From Cymbidium sinense (taxonomy: Eukaryota; Streptophyta; Magnoliopsida; Asparagales; Orchidaceae): 64,000 nt of DNA. A program made the translations under genes and the position numbers. A model generated the notes under the pieces. It had not been told where the DNA came from, ran no database searches, and worked only from the letters and a program-made list of their open reading frames with translations. Shown in pieces: positions 35,630 through 48,790 of the stretch; within the stretch, counting starts at the first letter, position 1; each line of letters opens with the position of its first letter. Location: the NCBI GenBank assembly GCA_021442155.1, contig CM038218.1, positions 57,287,161-57,351,160 of the forward strand. The letters are read 5' to 3'.

Positions 35630-35815
35630 ATGTAAATGGCTTGTGATCTTCTTTGACATAGTAGATGATCCCATCTCTCACAAATTTCATATGCTGATGT
35701 AGAGAGGATGTACTCCCAAGAAAAGCGTTGAAAGATGTATTCGAGTCTATAATGTGAAACTTAGCTTTGGTGTTCCAATCATCTATCTCCAAGGGCAACA
35801 TGGTTTTGACTCACT
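35630..35815 (-). pseudogene. Tat aspartic protease C-terminal remnant
   Basis: The minus-strand reading is VKTMLPLEIDDWNTKAKFHI followed by IDSNTSFNAFLGSTSSLHQH, then MKFVRDGIIYYVKEDHKPFT. The pattern A-FHVID--TSYN-LLGR-WLH---PSTLHQ--K of gypsy proteases is clear, with the RPWLH-----P portion deleted. The catalytic DTG lies upstream and was not found. Confidence 0.75.
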
Positions 35816-35829
35816 TTGGAGTGCAGATT

Positions 35830-37620
35830 CAATTTTTCCATCTTAGACTAAGGAGTCTTCTAGACATAAAGACTTCCCTAGTCAAAAGACACTTCTAACA
35901 ATTAGGTAAACACTTAACCTAAGCCTAAAGACTTACAAGGGTTAACTATAAGATTAGGTTATGCCTTAGGGATTAGGATAATCCACCTACCTTACAACCC
36001 AAATCCAATCCATGTTCACCTTCTCAAACCAAACCTCAAGTTCAATTCAAATATCAAATTCAAATCCAAATCCAAAACCAAATTCTAGAACCAAATGATT
36101 GAAGCCATGATCAAATCCAAACTTGAAACCCTTCCTAAGCCATAGACCTATCCCATGGACTTATAAATCTTAATCCAAATCAATCCAAATCAATTGATTA
36201 TCTTATAATCAATTTATATCTTCAATCATGTTCCTAAATATAAATCAAATCTACATTGAAATGATCAAAACTAAATCAAACTAAATTAAATTAAATCAAA
36301 ACCCATATGACCTATCCCATCTTAATCCAAATCAAGTCAAACTCAATTTATTTTCTTACAAATCAATCAATATTTCAATAATCTTCACAAATTTAAATGA
36401 AATATACATTTAAATTATCAAAACTAAATCAAACCAAATAAAATCCAAACTAAGCCACATGACCAACTCCATGGACTTAGCCAAATTCCTTCATTTCAAA
36501 TTCAATTGATTTTCTCATGAATCAATCATACCTTCAATTCATAAATATAATGAAATCTACAATCATCAAGCTAAACCAAAATCAACCCAAGTCAAACCCA
36601 ACTTAACCCCTTTGACTTGAAATGTTCAAATGAACTGCAATTGAATTTATATATCAATCTCAAATCCATATATAAACTCAACTAAATCAAACTCAACCCA
36701 AAATCAAGCCAACTAAACCCAATTCATCCACTTGACCCAAAGTGGCCAATTTGACCTATTTGAGCTAAGTTCTAATCCTACCAATATTGGATTGAACCAA
36801 GCCCATCAAAACCTCCCATCATGATTGTTGATCACCCTAGGTTGATCAATTGTAACAAATTGAGTCAAACTAAGTCAGTCATTTGACCAAGTCAAAGTCA
36901 ACCCTTAACCCATATGAACCAGACAGCCAAATTAAACAAGCCAAATTTGAAACCAATGATTCATACCAAATCAAAATTAATATTCTAACATGACTTGACC
37001 TTCAATTGAGCCAAACCAAACCCAATTGGCCCTCTTGACCCAAGTTGACCCAAATTGACATAAAAGACCAAATTGGATCAAATCAAAATATAAACCAAAT
37101 TGATTGTAACTAATGGCTCAAGTTCATTCCAAATTGATTGTTGAACTTGACCAAAGCCATGATTGGACCCAATTGAACTCAATTGACCTACATAACCCAA
37201 ATTGACCTAAAGGTTCAAGTTGGCCTAAATCTAAACAAAATCTAAATTAATTGAAAACAAAGCCTACAATCATCTTTAATTGGTTAACTAAATCCAAACC
37301 AACACCTAACCCAAGCCAATTTGTCTAATTTGGTCAAATTGGTCAACTTAACTCATTTGACCCAAATGAATTCAAATGAGCCAAAATCAAATCTAAGCCA
37401 AACTAAACCAAACTAATTGAACCAAAAAATCCCAAATGATCATATGAACTTGACCCAAACCTTGGTTTGACCTAATTTGACCAATTGGTCAACTTGACCC
37501 AATCTAACCTAATTTCACCTTAATGAGTCAAATTGAGCCAAACCTAAGCAAATCAACTCCAATTGACTTGAAATTTGGCTAACCCATTCTCATTTCAAAT
37601 ATGCCCAAATCAAATCCAAT
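35830..37620 (-). other. TTGACC/AATTGACC-rich non-coding region of Tat copy B
   Basis: The plus strand is dense in AAATCAAATCCAA and in CAATTGACC / TTGACCCAAATTGACC words, especially 36,720-37,560. There is no Gag-like frame although this is where Gag would be expected. Copy A lacks it. It may be a decayed minisatellite-like expansion within the element. Confidence 0.5.
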
Positions 37621-40600
37621 GCCAAATATGATTCTACCCTTGGGTCAAGGGCATCACATGAGACAAATCACCCATGTAAATGGTCATTTCCATTTCTAGC
37701 CACTTGGTACTCTCTAAAGGTCCACCTAGGCACCTAGGACACTGCCCAACTTGACCTGTGGTTGGGTCGGCCATGACCCATGGGAGGTGAAATAACCTCA
37801 CCCTCCCAATGAGAGCATTTGAAACTCATAGGACACCCATGATTCCTCCTTAGAAACACCTCTCCTTCAAACCAACTAAAGCTCACCTCCTCCCTTCCAC
37901 CCACTCAAGATTGGTAAACACCATTAGAAGCCAAACCCAATCCCAATCCATCATGAAGGTATACACCCCTCATTTCCACTCAAACACATACAAAAATCAT
38001 TCCTTAAAGCTATTAGAGTCATTCCTTATGCTCCCAAGCTCATTCCTCGATTAAAAAATGCCATTTCCGTCCATCCTAAAATTGAACACTCCCATTTTCG
38101 ACTTAACTTCCCCATTTATCCATCAAACTCAAATTAACTTTTCAAGTACCTTCCCTAGGCCTCATTGAGCAAGAATGAATCATCTCCCAAGCTGAGCACT
38201 GTGGTGGGACTTCCAAAGTTTGCTCCAAAACATTAGTTCATGGCCTTCCAGTGAGCATCAAGGAATTGATCCAATTATGTGGCTTCTCTCCACTAGATAA
38301 TCTTCCTCAATCATTCGATCCACCGGTGTTGAGCTCCGAGGTATGCTTCCAAAATTGATCCTTAGGCAAAATGGGTTGGAGCTTTTGAAGAAAACTTGCA
38401 TCTCATGTGATCTTTGACATTGGATCCCTCCATCGTCGTGAAGGTGTGGGATCCTTTGGAGTTGATCCAAGCTTGGGTAAGCTCGATCAAGTGAGCAATG
38501 GAGGACTCCATTCTCCTCACTCATGACGTTAGATCATGCACCGCCATTCCACATGATCAAAATGGATGATCGTGATTAGATTCAGATCAATCTGATTTAA
38601 CCTATTATGGGATTAATCATAATATCCGATCTAGAGATGGTGGATGAGAAAGCACATCTATCACCGCCTAAGCCTAAGTCGTAAGTTTAACTGAATGAGC
38701 GGAAAGCATGTCGCCATGCCACATGGCCAATAGGATTAATCTTTAATTTGGCTTAATTAATTATTTTTAATATCTAAAACTTCTAAAAATCATAAAAAAT
38801 TAAAGAGAAATTAAAAAATGCAAATAAATACTCCTTTTAAAGGTATTTCAGAGAAGAATTAATTAAAAATGATCTTAACTAATTTTAAACAGTAATTAAG
38901 GTTTAATTAGAAATTTTATTAGCTTAATTACTTTGTAATTACTTAAGCAATTAATCCAAAATTTTGTTGTTTAATTTAATGGGATGACTTGTGCCTCCCA
39001 TAATATTTTTAGGGTTTATTTCTCACTTAATTAAAAAAATTGATTAATTAAACCTTAACTACTCTTTTAAGTTAATTAATGATTAATTAATCCCATGAGT
39101 AGTAATAAATTGGTTGATAAAATTTATTAATAATTGTTCAATAGTAAGTGAACCAAGGAATAGGGTTACACCTCTTTCCTTAAGTTCATTTCATTCATTT
39201 AAAATAAAATTAATTAAGATTTAACTAATTAATTAAATCACTTAATCAAATTAAAATCATAATCACATCGACCTTAATTAATTAAATGATGGGGTAGATC
39301 TTTAGGTTTAATAACCTAAAGGAGTTTAATGAAATTATAGTCCATATATGTGGAAAACCATAAGAGTAATTAATTAAGTCCCTTAATCTAATTAACTATT
39401 AATCATGAGCTAAATTGCATTAGGCCCCTTATTACCTATAGGATCATTGTAAGTTTATTTACCATGCATATCATGTTGGCTCATAATTATTTAGTTAATT
39501 ACTTTAAGGTGACATAGGTAATTAATTCATCTAATTAAGGGTTCAACTTAATTAACCCATAAAATACACTAATTACATTTCCTTAAATTAAATCAAATCA
39601 CTAATGGGAATGGGTTTAAAACATCAAGTGATGATTTCTCTTCTCTCTTTAAATCAAATAAAATCCAAAACTTAATTAATAAAGAAGCTTTGGTTTTTTT
39701 AAATTTGATTTGATTGTCCTTAAGAACTAGTTTGGCTAAATGAATCACATGCTTATATTTGATTGTCCTTTTCCAATCATGTTAAATTTGGTATGTCATT
39801 TGAATCCATGCATCCATCTTTTCAAAATCAAGTAAAATAAAATGGATTTCTTTATGTAAGCTTGCATGTGTTGATTTAATTTAATATATGTGTGGATTAT
39901 CACTATTAAAATACAAATATATTTTTCAAAAGCTTATAAATGAATAATAATATGTGTTATGATGCTCATCATAATACATAAGAAATGTGGGTATATAGTT
40001 TGGACATCCTGTGAACATGAGGTTTTTAGCTAGCCAAGGAGGTCATTTGATTACCGACTTCTGTTTAACAATGACACATACCCATTTGATTTCATTCTTA
40101 TGTATTTTAAGCATTTGGATAGAGCTTTAATTCATATATAATAATTCAATCAACAAAAAAATATACAATCTTGCATGGTTTTCTTTTCCCTCATTTATGT
40201 ATACATCCATGTGTGTCCAAGAAAAGCAAGTATATAGTCTTGACATCCAATACAGGCTTTAGTTAGCCCCAAGGAGGTCATTTGATTACCCTTTTAACAT
40301 TGGCACATACTTGCCTACATCTTTGTAGATGTATATGTATATGTGATTAGTAAATGAAAATCCCATTTTACATTAAAATTGCATGCATTCATAATTGACT
40401 AAGTGGTCAAATTAATTAGTCATATTATTTGGAGCTTATTTCCTATGTTAATGTATATGAATTTACATATGTTTGAATGTAAATGGGTATATTGTCTAGA
40501 CATCCTGAGAATACGAGCCTTTAACTATCTCAAGGAGGTCATTTGATTACCTCATTTCCTAGTTTAACAAACACACCTATTTAATTTTTTTCTTATGTCC

Positions 40601-42990
40601 TTTTCTATAAGCATTTTCATAAAGTTTTAAATTAATAAATAATTCAATCAATTAAAATATAAATTCTAAACATACACATACATTAATCATTTAAGTGTGC
40701 TAAAATATGTTGCTTGTATGGATAATTAATTAAATCATTTAATGCCATTCACTAAAGAGAAGAACTAAATCAAATTAATATAGTATAGAAAGTGACTTAA
40801 GGTAGGGATGAAAGAGGAAAATCATTTTTTTCTCTCTTTATAACACTTAGTTGCTAAGTGTAATCAAATGAAACAAAAGAAAACACAAATTAAAATTAAA
40901 ATCAATTAAACTACTTCATGTGAAATCAACCTTTCATGTTAAATTGAATCTTTCCACACTTAGAAAAAACAACACTAATGCCTAACAAGACTTACCACAC
41001 AAGCCTTAATACACACATTAAAATTAAATTACCACTTCTAGCTCTAAGTTAGATGGTGTATGATGTGATGTATGTTTTGTTTTATTATGTATTCATTTAG
41101 ATTGGAAGTTAGGGTGTATGCTTTGTAGACTAGATGATAGGCCAATATTAGCCTAATCATGTTTTCTGTAGGGAATTATGCTTAAGGGATGCTTAAAAAT
41201 AAATGTGAATGCCCTTTTTGCAGGTTGCTTAAATCCTTAAGCATAATCCAAGTTAGGACAGGTGGGCTTAGTTTTCCATATGTTGGGTGCTAAGTCCAAA
41301 TTATAAATACAACTACTTGGGATTATATATATATATATTTAGCTAACCTATTTTGTAAAATAGTTAGATTTAATTTTCCACATAAATATAATTTTGCGTA
41401 GGAATTAGGATTAGTGCCATGAGGGATTAATGACCAACTAAGACTTTCTGGAGACCTTTGAAGCAAGCACCATCCAAATCAAAGATGGAACCAAATCAAA
41501 AATGGAGATATAAAGAAAGAAGACCCCCTTAGAATTTAATACAATTATAATTATTCTTTCATATTCTAGGTTGTATAAGGATAGAGCTTGACTACCCATC
41601 TTTTTCTCTTTGGATTGTATGATGGTACCCGATCGCACCGACCTTTTATTCTTTTATGATAGTTTATATAATTGTTTAATGTTATGTTTATATTGTGCAT
41701 TAGGATGACATGCTTTTCATTGTTTCTTAAATGATTGATTCTTTAATGTGTGGCTTGGATATGATTAGGCTCTTAGGATAAAAATAAATTTTTTACCCAA
41801 CTAATCACTCATAACTAAATTTTAAATAACTCATCACCTCATCATAAAACCTAAGACATAAATAATATAATTAAAAGATTTAACAACCCTTAGTTATGGT
41901 TGTATGTTTCACATCATGCATGCATATTCTTTCTCTCTTGAACATGAAGGATCTCCATCCTTGCATAAAGGAATGCTTGACCAGAAAGGCATCCCTTGTG
42001 GTGGAGAACATCTTCTTCTAGCTGATTTGACCCATAACCTATTTCAACATGCATTTAGTATAATAGAAATCCTAAAGCCTCAAAATGATGTCTAAAATGA
42101 AATAAAATTTGAAAAGATTTTGCATCTATAGATTAAGTCATATGCTCATACCACTCATGCTCTAGTCTTTAGGGAGTGTGTTTAGGACTTTGTCTTTTCT
42201 AATTAAATAACTACCATAGATATTTTGTAATTCATAAGATAGACTACATGGTTTTAAAATTAGGAGGAGTTAGTATACCCATTATAAGTCCAAAAGTCGA
42301 CAATTTATTCTCTGTGGAGTAAACCCCACCTCACGCTAGATTTAGGTCATGCTTTAGCTCACTAATGTTCCCTAAGATTTGAGGGTATTTCCTTCAGTAT
42401 AGCATAAATCCTCACCTCTGGCATTCCCACAACCTTGTTTGGTGGATTATAAGCCCAATAATCTAATTAATTTCAACTCAAAACCTATAAATCTCCTCAA
42501 CTTCAAAATTATAAAGCCCAACCATATGATATTGGAATGCTCAGGCTTCCAAGTAACATGAGCATTTCTTATTTATATTTTGGATTCCAAAAATAAGTCT
42601 TCTCCTTGAACTTTCCCAATTGATTTTCCAAATACAACCAATCCTTTGATAAGTATAACCTTGGAAATCTTTTGATAATTGTCTACTTTAATGATGAGTA
42701 TTCATAGGAAATTTCATTTCCTAAGATGTACTAATATGTTTGCCTCCAGGAACTTAAGAACCGTTTAATATAAACCCTACTTTATTCATCCATATAAGTA
42801 GAGGAAAATCTAGGTACATTCAAGACCCATCATGCCTTAGCGGACATTAGATTAAGTCCATTGTAGGGTGATGCCTCTATATTTTGAGATATTACATCAT
42901 ACCTCAATGTTGTACCTAATCACCTCAAAAGTACCCCTCTCATACATCTAGAAAGAAACCACAAGGCCTTCTCACCTTGTTCATTGAATC
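37621..42990 (-). mobile_element. LTR-like region and leader of Tat copy B
   Basis: Homologous in reverse complement to copy C (58,712 onward: 42,930 matches about 58,712; 41,640 matches about 60,050; 40,550 matches about 61,280) and, from 40,050 down, to copy A. Its presence in three elements and as two isolated fragments (49,240 and 55,500) suggests a long LTR, as Tat/Ogre elements often have, but no matching 3' LTR is present to prove the ends. Open frames at 38,258-38,524, 41,438-41,638 and 41,904-42,095 lie in this shared non-coding sequence and are not supported as genes. Confidence 0.6.
39965..40570 (-). repeat. Three subrepeats of about 250 bp with GAGGTCATTTGATTACC core
   Basis: The core occurs at 40,039, 40,274 and 40,535 on the minus-strand element, spaced 235 and 261 bp apart. 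Each is accompanied by GGGTATATAGTNTGGACATCC and an AGGCTTTAGNTAG word. The same three-part arrangement is in copy C (61,281, 61,541, 61,785); copy A keeps one (451). The arms GAGGT/ACCTC form an inverted repeat. Confidence 0.8.
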
Positions 42991-44841
42991 ATCTCAACAT
43001 CATCCTTTTTTTTTGGAGTTTGGAGATGTCGATCCTCAAGTAGGGGGGTTCTTAGACTCATAATGTTGACTAATACACTGGGTCAACCTAACTCTAGATA
43101 GCTTATATCTACCAACATCCACCACAATGTAAAGAGTGCTTTCATTCATTTCTTGGTAAGTCTTCATCACCAATGTAACTCCTAAGATGTCCTTCGAGTG
43201 GCATGGCTCCTAGTAGTCACTGAGCTAAACAAATCTCTCATCATTGAGAGATTCCTCATCTCTTTGGATAAGACAAGTCATCATATATGCTTAACTTACT
43301 AAACTTTAAAGTTAGGACATTGAAATCAACTCTGGTCCTCCACAAGCATATCCATGGGTGGAGCATCCTGGAGGGACTATTTCTCACTGAACCAATGACT
43401 TGCTAACCCTTATCCGAGATGTTACCTAAGAGGTAGAACTGCCACCAGTATTGACTTCTGATTTTTTTTGGAATGATGAGCTTGTGGAAAGTTCTACCTT
43501 ACCTGCATCTGGGATCCTATAGTCGATCTCCAATCTCAAGATGTAAACTTAATTGAAGAAGGAGTTTAACCATGAATAAAGGAGAGATCAAAACTAAGAG
43601 ATCTATTATTTTATTTAAGAATAAAAATAAAATCAAGAGTATTAGAAGTAGACAATATAAGTAGAATCAACTTTATTCATTAATTTCTTTGTGGGTGGAG
43701 GTACATGATGTAAATCAAGCAGTAATATTTTAGTGCCTTATCCATATACAACACTACAAGAGAGGAGCTATAAGAGGTGGTAGCAATGGAGAGGGAGTAC
43801 TATGGTGGCCTACGACTATCAGGGCATGTATGGTGAGCTCACTATCATTCTCCCGAAGTTATCTTTTGCAACTAGTAAACCTTCTTAATGTTGGAGGTTT
43901 GAGCTACCTACAAGGAAAGCTTCTTGATCTTAGAAATGATCTTCTTAGAGGTTCGGGATAAGAAGATATCCTAACCTTCTTTGCCTTAAGAGGATCACAC
44001 CCCGTGATTACTCTAACCTGGATGGTTGTTCTAATAAGTATTCCTTAGGGATAACTATGGCTCCCACCTTGTATGCTCAAGCTAGTCCTTAAAAGTGATA
44101 CAATCTCTGGCCTAACATGTAGGAGCATAGCTAGATCATCGACTTGCCCACTTCCTCCCCTCTAGCTGTAACCGACATCATGTTTCTTTAAGATTCTTAA
44201 AGATTTTCCTAACTACCTCTAAATGAATGGCTTATTCAATCTATGTAAGAGTAGGTTGAAACTAGATACTTGGCATGAATATGAATACCGATGTATGAGG
44301 TGGTGGAAATGGTCATGGTGGTGGCTGCATGAGATGAGGGAAGGTGGAAGAGGAGGAGGTGTGTGCTCATAGTCTCATAATCAACTCCTCGCTTCTCTTC
44401 CACTAACCTGCTTCTCGCTTCTCAAACACAGGCATAGATGATTGGTCGAAAGGGAAACTATTTGTTTCTTGTGTTAGCCGCTTTGTTGATTAATTTCTCA
44501 AATGTTTTGATGGTAAAGCCCTTAAGAAAGATCGAAGATATTCTTGAGAAGAATCAATGGCATGTTGTTCTGATAACAATGGTTCACATTTCATGCTCTG
44601 AGCCAGAGAATGTAATCGGTGGGACAAGTTTGTTTCTTCTAATGAGGTCCTACCACCACCCTCTAGAGCTCCAATAAACCTCGATGAAGAGGTCCTCAAC
44701 CTAAAGTCTTCACCTAAGCTCAATGTACCAATCAAACGCAACACCGACTCTAATGAAAAGCTTCTACACCGTCCTACTCTAAAGTGTGAATGTTATCGTG
44801 GGTTCCCACCATCAAAGATCTTGAAGGATGGTGGCACAACA
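42991..44841. other. Unassigned sequence between Tat copy B and satellite
   Basis: About 1.85 kb of mixed-composition sequence, without match elsewhere in the window. It may be the outer part of element B or a separate insertion. Two overlapping open frames lie at its right end (44,438-44,677 plus, 79 codons; 44,490-44,744 minus, 84 codons). Neither shows a domain I recognise, and being antisense to each other at most one could be real. The right end abuts CCCTAAA satellite at about 44,842. Confidence 0.4.
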
Positions 44842-45974
44842 CCCTAAACAAAATAAAACTAAATAAAACCTAAACATCAAACTAAATAAATAAAAAAATA
44901 AAACCTAAACCTAAACTTAAAATAAACATAAACCTAAACTAAAATAAACTAAACTAAATTAAATAAAACCTAAACCTAAACCTAAAATAAAGTAAACCTA
45001 AACCTAAACCTAAACTAAATAAAAAACTAAACATAAACCTAAACCTAAACTAAACCTAAAATAAACCTAAAATAAAACCTAAAACTAAACCTAAAAAATA
45101 AATAAACTAAACCTAAACCTAACTAAACCTAAAATTAAAAATAAAATAAACTCAACTAAATAAACCAAACCTAAAGTATAAACTAAACAAAACCTAAACA
45201 AAATAAATAAACTAAACTAAATAAAATAAACTTAAATAAAATAAAATTAAAACAAACTAAATAAATAAAAAAATAAACTAAATAAACCTAAACTACTTTA
45301 CTAATTTAAAAAATACTAAACCTCAATATCCTAAACCTAAATCCTAACCCTAAACCCTAAACCTAAACTAACATTAAACTAAACTTAAACACTAAATCCT
45401 AAACCCTAAACTCTAAAACTAAACCTAAAGTTTAAACCCTAAACCCTAAATCTCCTAAACAAACCATAAACCCTAACCTAACCCTAAACCCTAAAACCTA
45501 AACCCTAAAAACTCTAAACCCTCAAGCCTAAACACTAAACATTAAACCTTAAACCCTAAACCCTAAACTAAAATAAATAAAAAAAATAAACTAGGTAAAC
45601 TAAATAAATCAACTTACTAGTTTAGTTAATTTTTGTTTTTTTAAAAAGTCCCTAAATCCTAAATCCTAAACCCTAAAACTAAACCTAAACCCTAAAACTA
45701 ACCCTAAACCCTAAACCCTTAACATACAACACTAAACCTACAACCCTAAACCCTAAACCCTAAACCTTAAAAAGCCTTAAACCTTAAACCCTAAAACCTA
45801 ATCCCTAACCCTAAACCCTAAACCCTAAACTCTAAAAGCATAAACCCTAAAACCTTAAACCCTAAACCCTAAACCTTAAACCCTAAACCTCAAACACTAA
45901 ATCAAAACCTAAAGCAACTAAATAAATTAAAAAAATAAGCCTAAACCTACCCTAATAAACCTAAACCTAAACCC
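44842..45974 (+). repeat. Satellite body, CCCTAAA orientation
   Basis: AT-rich TAAAATAAA/CCTAAA texture to 45,300, then CCCTAAA blocks with hinges near 45,291 and 45,613. The conserved leader CTAAAGCAACTAAATAAATT is at 45,909, and cassette 8 follows. Confidence 0.92.
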
Positions 45975-46436
45975 TAAGAATGGGTAACCTTGATAAAGAA
46001 CATCACCATCAACCAAGCTCACCTAGATCCGCAAGCAGTGGTGGAGGCATGCTATCATAGGTGGGGATCTGGATGTGCTGGTGGATATGGAGGTGGTGGT
46101 CGGAACAGTGGTGGTTATGGAGGCGGGAGGAGCTACGGAGGTTACAGCCATGGTGGTGGCGAAGAGAGAGCTCGTGGATGTGATGGTGGATCCCGCTACT
46201 CGAGAGGCCGAGGTGGTTCTTATGGGAATTTGAGAAACTGAAGAATGGCTAATCTGATCTCCGCTTATGGAACTGTGTCATTAAAGTGGAGACGATTCTA
46301 GTTATCTATGATTTTTGATTTCCTCCATGCTCATTTTTTATTTATGTCATCACTTGTGTCTTAAAAAACTTGGTGTGTTAATTGATGAAATAAAAAAAAA
46401 GAAATGTTAAATCAATTTGTTCTCTCCTAAAAAAAC
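45975..46436 (+). pseudogene. GRP 3' cassette copy 8, best open frame
   Basis: An 83-codon open frame at 45,990-46,241 contains NITINQA (end of RRM), then GGYGGGGRNSGGYGGGRSYG, GGYSHGGG, GCDGGSRYSRGRGGSYGN and LRN stop, the normal C-terminus of the parental protein. The ATG is created by a frameshift (AACCTTGATAAAGAAC) and is not a native start. The cassette lacks nearly all of the RRM, so it could not bind RNA as the family does. The 3' UTR follows, ending TTGTTCTCTCCTAAAAAAAC. Confidence 0.87.
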
Positions 46437-48790
46437 TCCCAATCCCTAAACTAAAACATATACCCTAAACCAAAAAGCTAAACCCTAAACCCTAAACCCT
46501 AAAAATAAAAACAAATTAAAAAATTAAAAAACCCTAACCCTAAACCCCAAACACTAAACCTATATCCCTAAATCTTAAACGCTAAATCCTAAACCATAAA
46601 AAAACCCTAAACCCAAAACTCTAATCCTTAAACCCTAAAAACCTAAAAACATAAGCCTAAACTAAATAAAACCTAAAAATAAAATAAATAAAAAACCTAA
46701 ACCTATAAAAATAAAAAATAAAATAAAATAAAAACCTAAACATAAACCTAAATCTAAAAATAAAAATAAAATAAAATAAAAAATAAAAACTAAAATAAAA
46801 TAAAATAAATAAAAACCTAAATTAAACAAAAAAAATAAAATAAACCTAAATATAAAAAAAAAAAAAAAATAAAATAACTAAAAAAAAAATAAACCTAAAA
46901 TAAAATAAAATAAAATCTAACTAAAAACCTAAACCGAAAAAATAAACCTAAAAATAAATTAAAAATAAAACCTAAACCTTAAGCTAAAAAAACCTAAACC
47001 TAAAATAAACAAAATAAAATAAACCTAAACCAAAACTAAAATAAACTAAACTAAACTAAAATAAGTAAAACCTAAACTAAACCTAAAATAAACAAAACCT
47101 AAACCCTAAACTAAATAAAATAAACTAAAATAAAAATAAACCTAAACCTAAACTAAAAAATAAAACCTAAAATAAACCTAAAACCTTAACTAAAAAAAAT
47201 AAAATAAAAACCTAAAACTAAACCTAAAAATAAAATAAAAATAAACTAAACTAAAATAAACCTAAACCTAAATTTAAACCTAAAAAATAAACTTAAATAA
47301 ATATACCTAAATAAATAAAATAAAACTAAAAAAAATAAAAAAAATAAACCTAAATAAAAAAAACTAAATAAATAAAAAATAAACTAAATAAGTTAAATAA
47401 AACTAAACCTACATACCATTTAAATAAAAAAAAAATAAAAAATGAAAAAAAACCTACACCTAAATCTAAACCTAAACCCTAAACCCTAAACCTAAACCTA
47501 AAAGATAAACTAAACTAAACCTTAAAGTCAAGCTTAAACCCTAAACCCTAAAACCATAAACCCTAACTATTAAACTAACCTAAAATGATAAACCCTAAAC
47601 CCTAAACCTAACCCCAACCTCATAAACCCTAAACCCTCCCTAAACCCTAACCTAAACTAAACCTAAACCTAAACCCTAAAACTAAACACTAAACCAAAAC
47701 CCTAAACCTAAAACCCTAAAACCTAAAACCTAAACCTAAACTAAATAAACTTAATAAATATAAAACCTAAACCTAAATAAATAAAATAATAAACAAAATA
47801 AAACCTATACTACAACCTAAACCTAAACTTAAAATAAATAAAATAAAACTAAAATAAATTAAAATAAAATAAATAAAACCTAACTAAATAAAACCTAAAC
47901 CTAAAATAAAATAAAACCTAAACCTACAAATAAAAAACATAAATAAAATAAAACTAAACATAAAATAAAAAATAAAATAAAAAACCCTAAAATAAAATAA
48001 ACACTAAATAAAACCCAAACCTAAAAAAATAAACCTAAATAAATAAAAAAAGTAAAACCTAAACCCTAAACTAAAAAACCTAAACCTAAAATAAAATTAA
48101 AATAAATAAATAAAATAAACCAAGCCTAAACTAAAATAAACTAAAATAAAATAAATAAACTAAACCTAAAATAAATTAAACCTATCCTAAACTAAACCTA
48201 AACAAAATAAAATAAAATAAACTAATAATAATAAACCTAAACTAAAAAATAAACCTAAAATAAACCTAAAAAATTAAATAAAACCTAAACCTAAACCTAA
48301 AAATAAAATGAAACTTAATCCTAAAAATAAAACAAAAAACTCAACTTAAAATAAACCTAAAGCTAAAAAAAATAAACTAAATTAAAACCTAAACTAAAAT
48401 AAATAAACTAAACTAAAAATAAAATTAAGCTAAATAAAATAAAAAATCCTAAATACCTCTTTACTTAATATTAAACCTAAATCTAAAACCCAAATAAAAC
48501 CTAAACTAATAAGTAAAACCCTAAACCTAAACCCTAAACCTAAACCCTAAACCCTAAACACTAAACCTAAACCATAAAACCTAAACCATAAACCTTAAAC
48601 CTAAAACTCAACCTAAACCCTAAAACCTAAACCCTAAACCCTAATCCTAAACCTAAAACCTAAACCTAAACTAAACTTATAACCCTAATAAACCCTAAAC
48701 CTAAACCTAAAATCCTAAAACTATAAACCCTAAACCCTAAACTAAATAACCCCTAAACTAACCTAAACCCTCACCTAAACTAACCCAACC
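46437..48790 (+). repeat. Satellite body, CCCTAAA orientation
   Basis: CCCTAAA blocks at 46,440-46,640, 47,460-47,720 and 48,520-48,790 alternate with AT-rich texture. A decayed hinge lies near 48,455. Cassettes 8 and 9 start about 2.8 kb apart, so this interval is longer than one unit. Confidence 0.9.

Larger units (their letters stand above)
29939..42990 (-). mobile_element. Tat-lineage Ty3/gypsy retrotransposon copy B (sense -), degenerate
   Basis: Read on the minus strand the order is: LTR-like region and leader (42,990-37,620), a TTGACC-rich stretch, protease trace, acidic linker, reverse transcriptase, RNase H, a second archaeal-type RNase H, integrase, and a 3' UTR with tandem repeats that ends abruptly in CCCTAAA satellite at 29,939. 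Protease-RT-RNH-aRNH-INT order with two RNase H domains is diagnostic of the Tat lineage. I could not find Gag. No 3' LTR follows the 3' UTR, so this copy is 3'-truncated. All domains have stops or frameshifts. Copies A and C share its 5' half. Confidence 0.85.

Noticed and set aside
35465..35674. Lys-rich C-terminal protein on the minus strand
   Set aside because: The Lys run comes from a polypyrimidine tract inserted next to the Tat protease remnant, and the frame differs from that of the protease.
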